A stretch of 64,000 nucleotides of DNA from Phytomonas francai (taxonomy: Eukaryota; Euglenozoa; Kinetoplastea; Trypanosomatida; Trypanosomatidae): positions 89,595 through 153,594 of the forward strand of contig MJCC01000017.1 in the NCBI GenBank assembly GCA_001766655.1. Reading direction: 5' to 3'. Made by a program: the position numbers and the translations under genes. The notes under the pieces were generated by a model, which was not told the DNA's origin, searched no databases, and was given only the letters and a program-made list of their open reading frames with translations. This document shows, piece after piece, positions 41,669 to 51,893 of this stretch; position 1 is the first letter of the stretch, and each line of letters begins with the position of its first letter.

Positions 41669-43012
41669 CTAGAAATTTCGGATGTAGTCGGACCCCTCGC
41701 AGGCCTTGTACTCCTCAATCAAGGTATCCATCACCTCCCTGGAGTCCTTGAACTCCTCCATATTCTCCTTCGTCGGGCCGTATTTGCGGTATTGGTCGAG
41801 GAAGACCCCCCTGCCGAAGAGCGTGTCGAACTGCTTGAGGGTGCGCTGAAAAAGCGTCCGGATGCTGGTGTGATTGGCCAGGACGAGCCCGCTCACGCGA
41901 TGCCGGGTGTCCAAATAGGGCGACTTTCGCGAAAGAATCACCTGAATCGAGGCCGGCCCCCAGGGGATAAAGTTCGGCGATCGCTCGCGAATGCGCTCGA
42001 GGGAGCGGTGGACCTGGGCGGGGTCGACATCGCCCTGGATGAGGTTCAGCAGCGAGATATAGCACCCGCTCTTCATCGAGGTCGAGACCATCATATTCTT
42101 CGGCAGGAGGAGCCGCCGCATAACGTCGTGCACGGAGGTCTTGCGCACCGCGGACTGGATGTTCGAGGTATCGAGCGTCGTCGGGGTGTAGCCCGTGCAG
42201 ACGAAATGGCAGCGCGGCGTCGGGATGAGGGAGGCGAGCATGCTCAGGAGGTCGTTGTTCATATACCCGGGGTACCGCAGGGTCGCCGTCGAGGCCGCCA
42301 TCACCGTACTCACGAGTCCGTTCATCTGCTCGACCGTCGGGGAGGGGATGTGGAGGTTGTCGGTCACGATGCGGTTTAGCGCCGTGTTGTCGAGAACCAC
42401 CACGCAGTCCGCGTGCAGGGTCAGCCGCTTGATCGCGAGGAGGCTGTTGTAGGGCTGCACGATCACGTCGCTCTCGCCGCCGCGGGATTGGTTCGGGAAG
42501 ATGCTGTAGGTCTGCGTGAGCTTCTTCGGAAAGCGGTCGTTGAGGTTCTCCAGGAGGTAGCTCCCGATCCCGCTGCCGGTCCCGCCCGCGATGGAGTGGG
42601 TGAGGACAAAACCCTCCAGGCTATCGCTGTTTTCGGCCTCCCGCTCGATCATGTCGAACAAGGTCTCCTGCACCTGATCGCCAAGCTCATAGCCGTGGGA
42701 CCAGTTGTTCCCCGCACCCCCGCCCTCCGGGTGGATAAAAATGTTTTCCGCGTTAAAAAGCTTCTGCATCGCGCCCCGCTGGATGGAGTTGATCACGCGA
42801 GGCTCCATGTCAATTAAAAGCGCCCGCGGAACGTAGTGGTCGTCGTCGGCTTGGTAGAAAAAGACGTCCTTGCGGTCATCCCCACCGATGGCAAAGGGCT
42901 CGACGACGCCGTCTAGACGAATGCCATGCTCTAAACATAATTGCCGCCAAAACTCACTTCCGACCTGATTCCCACACTGCCCCGCCTGCAGCGTGATAAT
43001 TTCTCGCGGCAT
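41669..43012 (-). CDS. gamma-tubulin
   Basis: 447 residues, normal for gamma-tubulin. It opens [18 protein letters not shown], with the tubulin GTP-binding loop AGGTGSG at 142-148 and THSIAGGTG typical of the gamma class. NPYNSLLA-type and PTVEQMNGL segments are gamma-like rather than alpha or beta. The gamma-tubulin ring complex nucleates microtubules at basal bodies and the mitotic spindle. It is transcribed just upstream of the dynein heavy chain; the same order, as I remember, is found in Leishmania and Trypanosoma brucei. The stop is TAG. Confidence 0.97.
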   Translation of the reverse strand: MPREIITLQAGQCGNQVGSEFWRQLCLEHGIRLDGVVEPFAIGGDDRKDVFFYQADDDHYVPRALLIDMEPRVINSIQRGAMQKLFNAENIFIHPEGGGAGNNWSHGYELGDQVQETLFDMIEREAENSDSLEGFVLTHSIAGGTGSGIGSYLLENLNDRFPKKLTQTYSIFPNQSRGGESDVIVQPYNSLLAIKRLTLHADCVVVLDNTALNRIVTDNLHIPSPTVEQMNGLVSTVMAASTATLRYPGYMNNDLLSMLASLIPTPRCHFVCTGYTPTTLDTSNIQSAVRKTSVHDVMRRLLLPKNMMVSTSMKSGCYISLLNLIQGDVDPAQVHRSLERIRERSPNFIPWGPASIQVILSRKSPYLDTRHRVSGLVLANHTSIRTLFQRTLKQFDTLFGRGVFLDQYRKYGPTKENMEEFKDSREVMDTLIEEYKACEGSDYIRNF

Positions 43013-43661
43013 TTGCCCTCCCCCCGCCTATAAATATGAATAAAGGATATTATTGCTATTAGTATTATTATAGTTATATTATCCTATAAGTAAGATCCGT
43101 ACGTGTATGAATTTGATCCTCCTGCTTTCAGCTTAATAGGATCTATCTATGTAAATATGTCTATTCCTTTAGCAAAAAGAATAAAACACGCACAGGCGAA
43201 CGTTGGATGCGGGGGAGACGGAAGGAGGAAATTCAATAAAAGGGAAACGCATTCTGTTTTTGGAAAAAATCAAAATCAATAAACGGGACGGATCGTATGA
43301 ATGGCTGCGTACAGAGCTCATGCATTGCTAGCAACCCTTGGTTACTGTTCCTCTTTCCTATTCCCCTTCACGGAGGTCTCTCTCCTCCATGCCTCCCTTC
43401 CCCTTGCTTAAAAGAAAAGCTTCACAGGGCAGGCTTTTTAAATTCAGTAGCTGAGGGCATCTGTTCAAAAAAAAAAACGCAATAAGGAAATACATACACA
43501 AGCCGATGAAAGAGGGAAACCTAACTCCTGGGGCCTCAGCCACCACCCATATAGAAAATAATGATATCGCACAAACCGTATTCCCCTATTATCCTCTCTA
43601 CTCACGACACGAGTAATAGTAGAGCGAAGGACCTCGCCACCGCGTGAGGATCCTTGCTGGT
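43013..43661. other. AT-rich spacer
   Basis: AT-rich with ATTATT-like motifs. Nothing recognisable; the 62-codon frames on both strands at 43297-43546 overlap each other and look random. Confidence 0.6.
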
Positions 43662-44954
43662 TTAATTCAAAAACACCGTTTGCTTTCCCGCCGTCGTCTT
43701 CGCTGCTTCCAATTTATCCTCCCAGAAATCTCTTAACGCGTGCAGGGAGGTTAAATTGCCATCCTGCGTGAAGCGGTCCAACAGCCGCCGGGCCTCAAGG
43801 CGATCTCTCCGGAGCATCGTCTGGTTTTCCTCCACCAGCGCGACCTGCTCGATAAACGCGGCGATGTCTAAAATGAGCGAAACCCCGCACCGCTGCTCCT
43901 CCGGCGAAAGACGACGATAGGCCTCGCCGGTCCTGGATAGGAGGTCTTGACGCGCATCTAAAAGATACCCCGCGCGGTGCCGCTCCACAATACGCCGCCG
44001 AACATCTTCTTCCGCTTTCGTTTTAGTATCCGTATTAATAGGGAATGACCTAGTGGATGGCGACGATAGCAATGACCCCTCACTCGAAAGCCTTTTACGC
44101 GCACGAAATAAGGATAACCATTCTTCGTTCTCCTCCACCTCCTTGGCGGCGTCAACGACTCTTTGGCATTCCTCTAAAATCGGAATCGACACAACGGGAG
44201 CGAATTTGGCGGTAAAAGCACCGCAAAAGTTCTCGAAATCGTCATTACGCCCGATAATTTTCCACTCGGCCGCCATACAGCGATCCAGAATCCCCGAAAA
44301 GGCTGCTATCGTCAATTTTCCCTCCTCTTCCGCACAGGAAGAAAGCGAAGGGGAAGACGACGAAGACGAGGCTGTCTTCGTTGATTTAAGGCGATCGCGA
44401 AGGACGAGAAGGCGCATCAGCCGCTTCCCCCCTTCCCACGCTGCCGTTTGCAGAGGCGGAAGCAGCCCCTGCGGTGGAGGCCGTAGTAGCCTCTGCAGCT
44501 CCCCTTCCATTCCATTATTGTTGTTGATATTTTCATCGCGTTTTTCATCTTTCGTGCCGTTTGGGCTGGATTCCGACGTCGTGGGTGCCCACGCGCGCCT
44601 TACTACCTCCAATTCCTCCAGCTTTCCCGCAAATCCGCGCTTGTCGTTGTCGTTTACGAATTCGACATACTCCCCTGACGACGGCCGCAGCCCCAACCAC
44701 TCCTGCAGGCGTAGAGGATAATAGCAGGGGAGCACGCCCTCCCGCCAGCTCCGTGAAGAGGCATTAATTCGCGCAAAGCGCGCCTCCTTCGGATGATTCA
44801 ACGTGTTCGAAAGGATGCGATGAAGAATCTTAAATGAGACCCCTAAAGCGTCCGCACCCATCCTCTCCCGAACAGAGGGGTGGATACAGTCTAATAATAG
44901 TAATACCGCCGTCTCCTCCTTTTCCTTTGCTTGAAAAACCATAGAGGGCTGCAT
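43662..44954 (-). CDS. PUB/PUG-domain protein
   Basis: 430 residues. The N-terminal region (about 30-105) fits a PUB domain: a helix with LGVSFKILHRILSNTLNHP, the basic ARFARINASSRSW segment, then LPCYYPLRLQEWLGLRP and the closing strand GEYVEFV. PUB domains bind the C-terminal tail of p97/Cdc48 and occur in PNGase and UBXN6-type cofactors. The rest is helical with no transglutaminase or UBX domain that I can see, and includes serine-rich insertions and charged helical segments to the end. A p97 cofactor role is inferred. GC content is moderate. The stop is TAA. Confidence 0.6.
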   Translation of the reverse strand: MQPSMVFQAKEKEETAVLLLLDCIHPSVRERMGADALGVSFKILHRILSNTLNHPKEARFARINASSRSWREGVLPCYYPLRLQEWLGLRPSSGEYVEFVNDNDKRGFAGKLEELEVVRRAWAPTTSESSPNGTKDEKRDENINNNNGMEGELQRLLRPPPQGLLPPLQTAAWEGGKRLMRLLVLRDRLKSTKTASSSSSSPSLSSCAEEEGKLTIAAFSGILDRCMAAEWKIIGRNDDFENFCGAFTAKFAPVVSIPILEECQRVVDAAKEVEENEEWLSLFRARKRLSSEGSLLSSPSTRSFPINTDTKTKAEEDVRRRIVERHRAGYLLDARQDLLSRTGEAYRRLSPEEQRCGVSLILDIAAFIEQVALVEENQTMLRRDRLEARRLLDRFTQDGNLTSLHALRDFWEDKLEAAKTTAGKQTVFLN

Positions 44955-45340
44955 TGCTAACGCGGATGCCGGCGGGAAAGTCTTTCCAAAGGGACGTTTT
45001 TTTCTCCCTATTAAGGAACTTTTTTTTCTCTCCCCACCCTCTCCTTTTCTTTTCCTATTATTTCCAGTCTTCTTTGTAAAAAAAGAAGAAGAGAGGAAAG
45101 GGGGGAGAGTCTCGACGGAGAAAAGTAATGCGGATGTAGGAATGAATAGAGATTCTTTTCATACTTTTTGCTCAAGCTACTGCTGTTGGTATAGAGCTCT
45201 TCATTCAAATCATATTTTCTGCGCCTTGCAATACTTTTCAGCTCTTCTAAGCTCACAGTTTGTGAAGTTATCTAGTTCAGAGGGGTTGGAGGTGGATTCC
45301 ACGACCGAGCAGAGTTATTCTTATCGTTTTATTTGTATCA
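44955..45340. other. spacer
   Basis: Contains T-runs and purine tracts, including GAAGAAGAG near 45085. No gene seen. Confidence 0.5.
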
Positions 45341-46939
45341 TTAACCCACTCCTTGCCCTTTCTCGAGGCTGTTAAGCAGTTCTTGCAAATCGTGCCGTAT
45401 CTTTTGCGATCTCGAAAATAAAAACTGAAAGGGCTCTAGGCATTCATGACGAAGCTTTCCACTGCTCATCGCGTAGCGAGCGTACTTTTCATGCTCTTCG
45501 CGGGACATAAATGCTTCGAGGGGGATATCCTTTCCATTTAATAACAAGTACGCCTTATCCATGTTTTCTTCATCGACACCAAGCGTGGTCTTCGTTTCCC
45601 TCGCCAAAGTATTCGCTTTTGGCGAGCTCCAGCGCTTGAATGAAAACCCACAAGGGGGAGTTGCTGCCGCTTGACGGGACTCTCCAGCCAGGGTGATTTC
45701 CTCGTTTTCGTGTTTAACGTCGTGTGGGGGGCTTTCCATTCGACGAGTTCGCCGACGCCTTCCAAAACCCACGATTCCTGAAGATGCCCGCCGTTTTTTC
45801 CTCGCTCCGCCAGGATTAGGATTACTACTGCCGTTATGAATATTCGTATTTCGCGTTTGCTGGGTGAGGACCTCGTCGTGGTAGCGCATCCAGCTTCCGT
45901 GAATGAATGTTCCGTACTGGCAAAGGCCGTGAAGGAGGTGCATGAGGGACTCCACCGATGGCGGTCGCTCTTTTCGACGCCGAGTCGCCGCCGCCCGACG
46001 TTTGGTCGCGTCGCTTTTGCTTTCTCCCTTTCCCATCACTTCTTTTTCCTCTTCTTTTCCTATGCTGCAATCCATTGTACGAAACTTGGATGGAAATGCG
46101 CTTAGTAATATTTTCTGCAGCCGCCTGAGGCTCTGCTGCGCGGCGGCATCCACAGAGGACAGGAGGGGGCTAGAGCTTTCAGGTGATTCCTCAACTTTTA
46201 TTTCGTTCACGGAGAGTACGCCGGTGGGTTTGAATTCCTCCAGTTTATCCTCAGAAGGATGAACATTCTCCTGTCTGGAATGTCCGACCGAGGCCTGTTC
46301 CTCTTCTTGTGCGATTATGATATTATTTTTCACACCTCGATGTGCCTCCACCTCTTCCTCGTCTTTTTCCTTTTTGATGTTGTTGTCTTGAATTTCATTC
46401 TCGGCAATGACCAAAGAAGGATACTCGTCTTTGCCTTGTGAAGGAGGAAAAGATTCGAGGACTTCGCTATCCGCCAGGTTGGCGATCTCTGCATCCTTGT
46501 TCACCCGCTCCGACGCCGTCAACGCCCCGTTTCTTAAATCATCCCGAGTCATCGTTTGCTCTTCGTCAACTGCACTACGCTCGCATTTATCCGACATTGC
46601 ATCCAAGGATACCCCATCTCGCATGCACGACTCGACTTGTAGATTTACTCCACAGCACTCCCCGTCGTTATCAAAGCTTCCATATCTTGGGCTTTCTGCC
46701 CCCCATGCCTTTTGGGCTGGTACTCCAAGAATCATTCGTATGGATTGGATAGCGTCGGGGTTTGCCTTTTCGCTTACTCTCGAGGAGGAGAAATCTTCCA
46801 TTTCTGTATCCTCGTCTTCCGCGATACTTTCCAATATCGCCTCACTGCTTTCGCGCCATTCCGCGGCAAATGGGCCCGACGTCGTGGAGGGTCGGTTTGA
46901 ATCCTCATCATAGGGAGGGCTGTTTCTTTCGTTACGCAT
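45341..46939 (-). CDS. hypothetical acidic protein
   Basis: 532 residues, acidic and mostly disordered in the N-terminal half. Three parts look folded: QSIRMILGVPAQKAWG near 65-80; a helical stretch with AAQQSLRRLQKILLSAFPSK and, after a basic patch, VESLMHLLHGLCQYGTFIHG; and the C-terminal 75 residues (MDKAYLLLNGKDIPLEAF, then EPFQFLFSRSQKIRHDLQEL). The last two could be protein-binding helices. No family recognised. The stop is TAA. Confidence 0.75.
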   Translation of the reverse strand: MRNERNSPPYDEDSNRPSTTSGPFAAEWRESSEAILESIAEDEDTEMEDFSSSRVSEKANPDAIQSIRMILGVPAQKAWGAESPRYGSFDNDGECCGVNLQVESCMRDGVSLDAMSDKCERSAVDEEQTMTRDDLRNGALTASERVNKDAEIANLADSEVLESFPPSQGKDEYPSLVIAENEIQDNNIKKEKDEEEVEAHRGVKNNIIIAQEEEQASVGHSRQENVHPSEDKLEEFKPTGVLSVNEIKVEESPESSSPLLSSVDAAAQQSLRRLQKILLSAFPSKFRTMDCSIGKEEEKEVMGKGESKSDATKRRAAATRRRKERPPSVESLMHLLHGLCQYGTFIHGSWMRYHDEVLTQQTRNTNIHNGSSNPNPGGARKKRRASSGIVGFGRRRRTRRMESPPHDVKHENEEITLAGESRQAAATPPCGFSFKRWSSPKANTLARETKTTLGVDEENMDKAYLLLNGKDIPLEAFMSREEHEKYARYAMSSGKLRHECLEPFQFLFSRSQKIRHDLQELLNSLEKGQGVG

Positions 46940-47392
46940 CCTACGCTTTCGTCATAGATGGGTTTCTTTCATTAAAGGCGTGAAGCAGTAATGATAATAA
47001 AACGAGTAAATGAGAGGGAAAAGATGTCTTTGAGGGCAACGTACCGCGAAAAGTAGCACGCTTTGTGCCTAACCACAATAATAATAAAAAAAATCCATCA
47101 TAAACAAGCGATTGATTGGTTGATTGTTTTGAGGAAAGAATTTTTTTTGTCCCTTCTCCCTCTCTTTCTGTAAATGTACATCTAAGCGACAGATGCAAAA
47201 GAAAAGATGTTTCGCTTTCTCCCAAAGGGCGCATCGGATACGGCTCCCCAAAGTGATTAGAGATTTTGCGTTACCCCTTCACCTATTCCGCCCAGCTTCA
47301 TAGACATACAAAGCCCATGCATCGAAATATGTCTATCCTATTTCTGTTCTTTCCCCAATGCAAAGGCGAACTACCCCCATCCCTTTCCTGGA
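46940..47392. other. spacer
   Basis: AT-rich, with T- and A-runs. Small open frames here are not supported. Confidence 0.5.
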
Positions 47393-48193
47393 TTATTGCG
47401 AGGCTGCGAACGATTGCATCGCGAGCGGCATGCAAACCAGCCGGTTAATCTCATTCAGCTGCTCCCGCTGCTGCAAGTTCCTGGCCGTCTCGCAGAAGTC
47501 CTCGGCCTGTTGGCGTAATCGCGCGTGCGGGCTGGCGGGGCCGGCGGAGGGGATTCGCCGTAGGTGGTTGAGCTCCGACTCCCTGAGCAGCATCGCGACG
47601 AGCTCGGCATGCCCGCAGAGCGCCGCGAGATCGAGCGCGCTGAGGCCGTTGTGGTCGACCGCCGAGAGCTCGGCCCCGCAGTCCCGCAGGAGCACCCCGA
47701 CGATCGCGAGGTCCCCGCGGAGGGCGGCGAGCAGCAAAGGCGTGCGGCCGGTCGCGGCGTGCGGGAGGTTTACCAGGCGGTGCGCCCCGGCCCGCCAGGT
47801 CGGCGCCGCCCCCCGCTCTTTTTTGCCTCTTTCGTCCTCCCGTTTCCTCCCCCCCTCGTCCGTTTGCGGGGGGAGGGGGTCGAGAAAGAGGAGGGCGCGG
47901 ACGGCGTCGGCGTCGGCGGCCCAGACGGCGCGGTGGAGGCTGCTGAAGCCGCGCCCGTCCACGGCGAAGACCGACGCCCCGCGCGCGAGGAGGAGCCGCA
48001 GCGTCGGCAGCCGGCCAAGGGCGAGGGCCCAGTGCAGCGCCGGCAGCCGGTGCACCCCGTCGACGCTGTTCGCGTTTCGCCGCGTGAGGTGGGCGAGGAG
48101 GAAGGCGAGGTCGCCCGTGATGACGGCCTCGAGGATGGGGTTCAGGCCGGGCGGGTTCTCGAAGACATTATTGCTCATCTTCCACTCCGGCAT
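47393..48193 (-). CDS. ankyrin-repeat protein
   Basis: About 266 residues from MPEWKMSN; the frame is open to 48325, but the upstream codons are a CVWLCVCVC-type low-complexity stretch and a poly-C run, so they are not counted. MSNNV five codons later (48178) is an alternative start. Four to five ankyrin repeats are visible: ILEAVITGDLAFLLAHL, ALHWALALGRLPTLRLLLARG, SLHRAVWAADADAVRALLF, PLLLAALRGDLAIVGVLLRD and ALDLAALCGHAELVAMLLRE. About 35 charged residues are inserted between the third and fourth. The C-terminal tail is helical. It is a scaffold or adaptor; partner unknown. The stop is TAA. Confidence 0.85.
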   Translation of the reverse strand: MPEWKMSNNVFENPPGLNPILEAVITGDLAFLLAHLTRRNANSVDGVHRLPALHWALALGRLPTLRLLLARGASVFAVDGRGFSSLHRAVWAADADAVRALLFLDPLPPQTDEGGRKREDERGKKERGAAPTWRAGAHRLVNLPHAATGRTPLLLAALRGDLAIVGVLLRDCGAELSAVDHNGLSALDLAALCGHAELVAMLLRESELNHLRRIPSAGPASPHARLRQQAEDFCETARNLQQREQLNEINRLVCMPLAMQSFAASQ

Positions 48194-49760
48194 GGGGGGG
48201 GGGGGGGAAGAGAAGACCTCAAGTGAATCGAGACATACGCACACACATAACCATACACACAGAGATGTAATAATTACCAAGAAGAGCTTCATGAAAGGCC
48301 AACCGTACAAGTTTAATGCTTTCACAAATAACTATTTTAAGGTTATCTCTTTCTATATCAATATGTAAATAAGGAAACAACAATCATCTATATGTTGTAT
48401 CATATTCCGCGTTATACGCTAGCCACCTCTACGTTGTGCCGCGGATTTGTAGTCCTAAAAAGGTGAAGCTGAGTGCCCGCAAGTCTTCCCGCCCCACGCG
48501 GCGTCGACTTCCATTCTTAGTTGCTAATACTGATAGGGTATTCAACAGGGCTTTTGCGAAGGCCACCTAAGCGATGCTCAAACCCTGTCTCAACACTGTT
48601 AGCGCTTATCTAACTCATAGACTCGTTATTTTTTTTTAAAAATGGGGAGTTAGAGACCTTATAGTTGTCACCGCAGTGTAGAAGCAGTGTCTGGTTACCC
48701 CAGTTAACTCAATAAACGAGCTTTTCAGTAATGCGCAAGATAAGAACAAAAAACAAATTAATTACGATGAGAAAGCACAGGAGTAAAAACAAAGGTGACT
48801 CTGCTGCGATTACTTTCGTTTTTTTTCTATACGGGGTGTGATTCAAATATCAAGCAAGGTGTTGATAGACACAACTCGATATTCATATTTTATTAGATAA
48901 GGATAGGCTTGTATGGAACTTAAAACGCGAATGTAAGCTTTTCCCGCTCTTTAAAAAAAAATAAAATAAAGGTTCGCTCTTTTATTATTATTTTACATGT
49001 ATGAACCTCCCTTCATCACCTTTTTCCCGAAAATGCTGCATAAATTTTGTTTTCCCACCCTCTAGGAGCGTATACATTGGTCACGTAGAGCAATTGTTGA
49101 GCTTCGTATACTAAATCGGTAAGGAGGTATCTCCTCCCTACTGTTCTCAATGGGCAGTGAATACAAAGAGGAAGAAGAGTGGGCTGCGAATCATGAACAT
49201 TAATCTTAAGTCATGTCAGACGATTAAAAAACATCAAGTACACTCAGGGTAGTACCCATACAAAATAGAAAAGAATCTATTATCCTTCCAACAAACTTAT
49301 TGTGAAGAAGGTGTATGTTAGAGAGGGGGAGGCCGATTTTTAAAAGAGGGAGAAGTGAATACCCCCATAAATACTGTATGTAGCATGAAGCTTCTCGGTA
49401 AGCTTATGAGGTACACGAGAAGTGAAGGTTCCACCCCACCCCACTAACAAAAGAGTCTAGAAAATAATGAATTTATCACATTATTTCAAAACCTGAGAAC
49501 ACGGTCAAGGAAGCCAGTTCACTATTTTGAATTCTCATTTTTCTATATCTAGTAAAAATACCTCTCTCGCCCTCTCTTCGTTAATATTATTTTGTGTATT
49601 GATTATTTTATCTACTGCCATGAAGGCATTCATTATCTGCGTTGGATCAATTAGTTTAACTGCGAGAGGACTCTTTCCACTTCCTCCCCCCCTCCTTCCT
49701 TTTTCGAGATTTTTCTGTTCAACAGCTCCCTTTTTATCCTTCGGCAGCCTACACTTTATT
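48194..49760. other. 1.6-kb spacer
   Basis: A G-run at 48194-48208 (poly-C in the minus-strand transcript) directly abuts the ankyrin start. The rest is AT-rich. No gene seen on either strand. Confidence 0.6.
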
Positions 49761-51893
49761 TTACTCCTTCTTGGATGGTGAATTCGCGATATTTTCTGGC
49801 TCCCGCACGCTACTTTCCAGTGGCGTGGAGGGCATCGGGAGCATCGATACGTACTTTTGCACCCTCGCCGTCGGTTTTTTCTTCTTCGCTGATCCCCCCG
49901 CGGCGTGAAATGCCTGGGATGGCGATCCCGACGTCGGAAATAAAGGCGCCTGCGCTTTACTTGAAGGAGTAGACGATAGATTGGGTTGGGAAAAGGCGGC
50001 GACATCGGGCTCCTGCCAGGTGACGTAGGGGTTGTACGGAAGCATCGCGACCACTGGCACAAAGGAGGGCTGCACATGTGACTGTGTGGGTTGTAAATTG
50101 AAGAGTGAGGGCTGTACATGTGATTGTGAGAATTGCACATGTGATTGTGAGGGTTGTCCATGTGATTGTGAGGGTTGCCCATGTGATTGTGGGGGCCGTA
50201 CGTGTGACTGTGTGGGTTGTAAATTGAAGAGTGAGGGCTGTACATGTGATTGTGAGAATTGCACATGTGATTGTGAGGGTTGTCCATGTGATTGTGGGGG
50301 TTGCCCATGTGATTGTGGGGGCCGTACGTGTGACTGTGTGGGCTGTAAACGAGACTGTGGAGGTTGCACATGAGATTGTGCGGGTTGTAAATTGAAGAGT
50401 GAGGGCTGTACATGAGATTGTGGGGGTTGCACATGTGATTGTGGGGATAGGGAGGGGTGGGGATGGGGCTGGAGAGGGGCCTGTCCGTCGGCGGTGGGGG
50501 TTGGCATCGCGAAGAACGGCCAGCCCTGCGTGAGGAACGGCGCCTCGAGTGGAAAGAGAAAGGGCCCGGCGTACGGCGTTGGCGTCGTCCGCTCCCCCGC
50601 CCCCTGCTGGGGGGAGTTCGACAGCGATAACGAGGAAGAGCAGGGAATCGGTTGGGGGGGCGGCGGGGCCTTGGAGAGGTCGCGGCGGGCGGGGGTGCAG
50701 ACGGTGACGGAGTTAAAGGCGAGCTTCTGGACGACGGCCGCCTGTGAGGACGAGGGGCTTCGGTGGCGTCCGCGCGCGCCCCGCCATGCCTCTCCCGCCG
50801 CGCTCGCCGTTGTCGTAAGATTACGACTCGGTAGGGCGGGGCTCGGAGAGTAGCCCTGCGGCGAGCTCCCGGCCGAGAAGAGCGGCTGGGCGGGGGAGAC
50901 GGCATCGGACTTTCCCCGGGGGGCCTCCACGAGCTCGCGCTGGGCTTGCTGGGCGCGGAGGACTTCGTCGGAGGGGGCGATGTGGATTTTAAACCCCGCC
51001 TCGAGCGGGCTGATGCCGGTGCCCTTCGTCAGCGAAGACGCCGAGTCCGGAATGACGTCGCTGACGGGGACATAGAAGGCCTCGGAACGCAGAATGCCCT
51101 TCAGGCTCACGTCCACGGGTATTTTCTTCGGCACTCGGGGCGACTCCGCGGCGGCGAGGAGGGTCTCCATCGAGAGCCGGCATCGCTGCTCCTTCGGCGT
51201 CCCGGCGAAGGCGACGCTCACCCATTCCTTCCGCTGCTCCTCCAGCATCGCTGCGCGCGTGGCCTCGTCGTCGACGCCGTCGATGAAGACGTAGTCGAAC
51301 ATGTGGAGGTCCCGCCGCCACTTCCGGGTTCGGATATCCCAACTTCGCTTGCTGCCCTGGTCAACACTTGGCGGGAGCAGGGGTAGGATCCCGCCGCTTT
51401 TTAGTAGCGGGTCGTGCGCGAGAAGTCGGATCATATTTTTATACCCTACCGTCTCCAGCCCGTAGGAGAGCTGCTTTTCACGCTGGTGAAAGCGCCGGGG
51501 CTCGTTCGGGGAGGTCCCTTTGCTCGTGAATCTTTCTTCGCGATGCGTAGGGAGGCTCGTGGAAAAGGTCCCGCGTCGAGGGCCGGGCGAGGGCGAAAGC
51601 GAGGGCGGCGCGCGAGCCCGCATGGGGGTGGGGGTGGTGGCGAACGGAAAGCCCGGCGGCCCTTCCTCTCCACGGGCGTCGTCATTGTCGGTATTTTCCT
51701 CCGTGGCTCGCATCCCCGTCGTGAAGGTGGCGCCGCGATGGCAGTAGGCGTACGTTGCCGTTGTCGTCATCGTCCCTTCCGCTCGCCCGGGGGTGGCGAA
51801 GAGGAGGAGGCCCGGGGTCGTCTGAACGAGCGAGGCTCGCGATCGATCTGGGGTTGCTTGGAGGTTCACAGGATCACACCGGTGTTCTTTCAT
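49761..51893 (-). CDS. histone-mRNA stem-loop-binding-protein-like (SLBP) protein with 7-residue repeats
   Basis: 710 residues. Residues about 132-200 match the SLBP RNA-binding domain at both ends: RRFHQREKQLSYGLETVGY resembles its opening, which has R-x-K-Q-x-x-Y-G, and KRSWDIRTRKWRRDLHMFD its close, with R-S-W-D and a helix ending in aspartate. The middle is divergent and lacks the usual TPNK segment. Around residues 480-610 lies an array of 18 heptapeptides (QSHVQP, QSHGQP and SLFNLQP types). The C-terminus is basic (AKKKKPTARVQKYV). Metazoan SLBP controls non-polyadenylated histone mRNA. Kinetoplastid histone mRNAs are polyadenylated, so the target is open. The stop is TAA. Confidence 0.7.
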   Translation of the reverse strand: MKEHRCDPVNLQATPDRSRASLVQTTPGLLLFATPGRAEGTMTTTATYAYCHRGATFTTGMRATEENTDNDDARGEEGPPGFPFATTPTPMRARAPPSLSPSPGPRRGTFSTSLPTHREERFTSKGTSPNEPRRFHQREKQLSYGLETVGYKNMIRLLAHDPLLKSGGILPLLPPSVDQGSKRSWDIRTRKWRRDLHMFDYVFIDGVDDEATRAAMLEEQRKEWVSVAFAGTPKEQRCRLSMETLLAAAESPRVPKKIPVDVSLKGILRSEAFYVPVSDVIPDSASSLTKGTGISPLEAGFKIHIAPSDEVLRAQQAQRELVEAPRGKSDAVSPAQPLFSAGSSPQGYSPSPALPSRNLTTTASAAGEAWRGARGRHRSPSSSQAAVVQKLAFNSVTVCTPARRDLSKAPPPPQPIPCSSSLSLSNSPQQGAGERTTPTPYAGPFLFPLEAPFLTQGWPFFAMPTPTADGQAPLQPHPHPSLSPQSHVQPPQSHVQPSLFNLQPAQSHVQPPQSRLQPTQSHVRPPQSHGQPPQSHGQPSQSHVQFSQSHVQPSLFNLQPTQSHVRPPQSHGQPSQSHGQPSQSHVQFSQSHVQPSLFNLQPTQSHVQPSFVPVVAMLPYNPYVTWQEPDVAAFSQPNLSSTPSSKAQAPLFPTSGSPSQAFHAAGGSAKKKKPTARVQKYVSMLPMPSTPLESSVREPENIANSPSKKE
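50067..50444 (-). repeat. 21-bp coding minisatellite, 18 units
   Basis: Eighteen in-frame 21-bp units encode heptapeptides. The variant SLFNLQP appears as units 3, 11 and 17, so spacings are 168 and 126 bp and reveal larger duplicated blocks of six to eight units. Because the unit length is a multiple of three, other frames stay open too, including an antisense frame rich in CxC motifs. Confidence 0.9.

Noticed and set aside
50032..50373. Plus-strand frame encoding a metallothionein-like string of CxC motifs
   Set aside because: It is the antisense reading of the 21-bp repeats in the SLBP-like gene. Repeat length divisible by three keeps it open.
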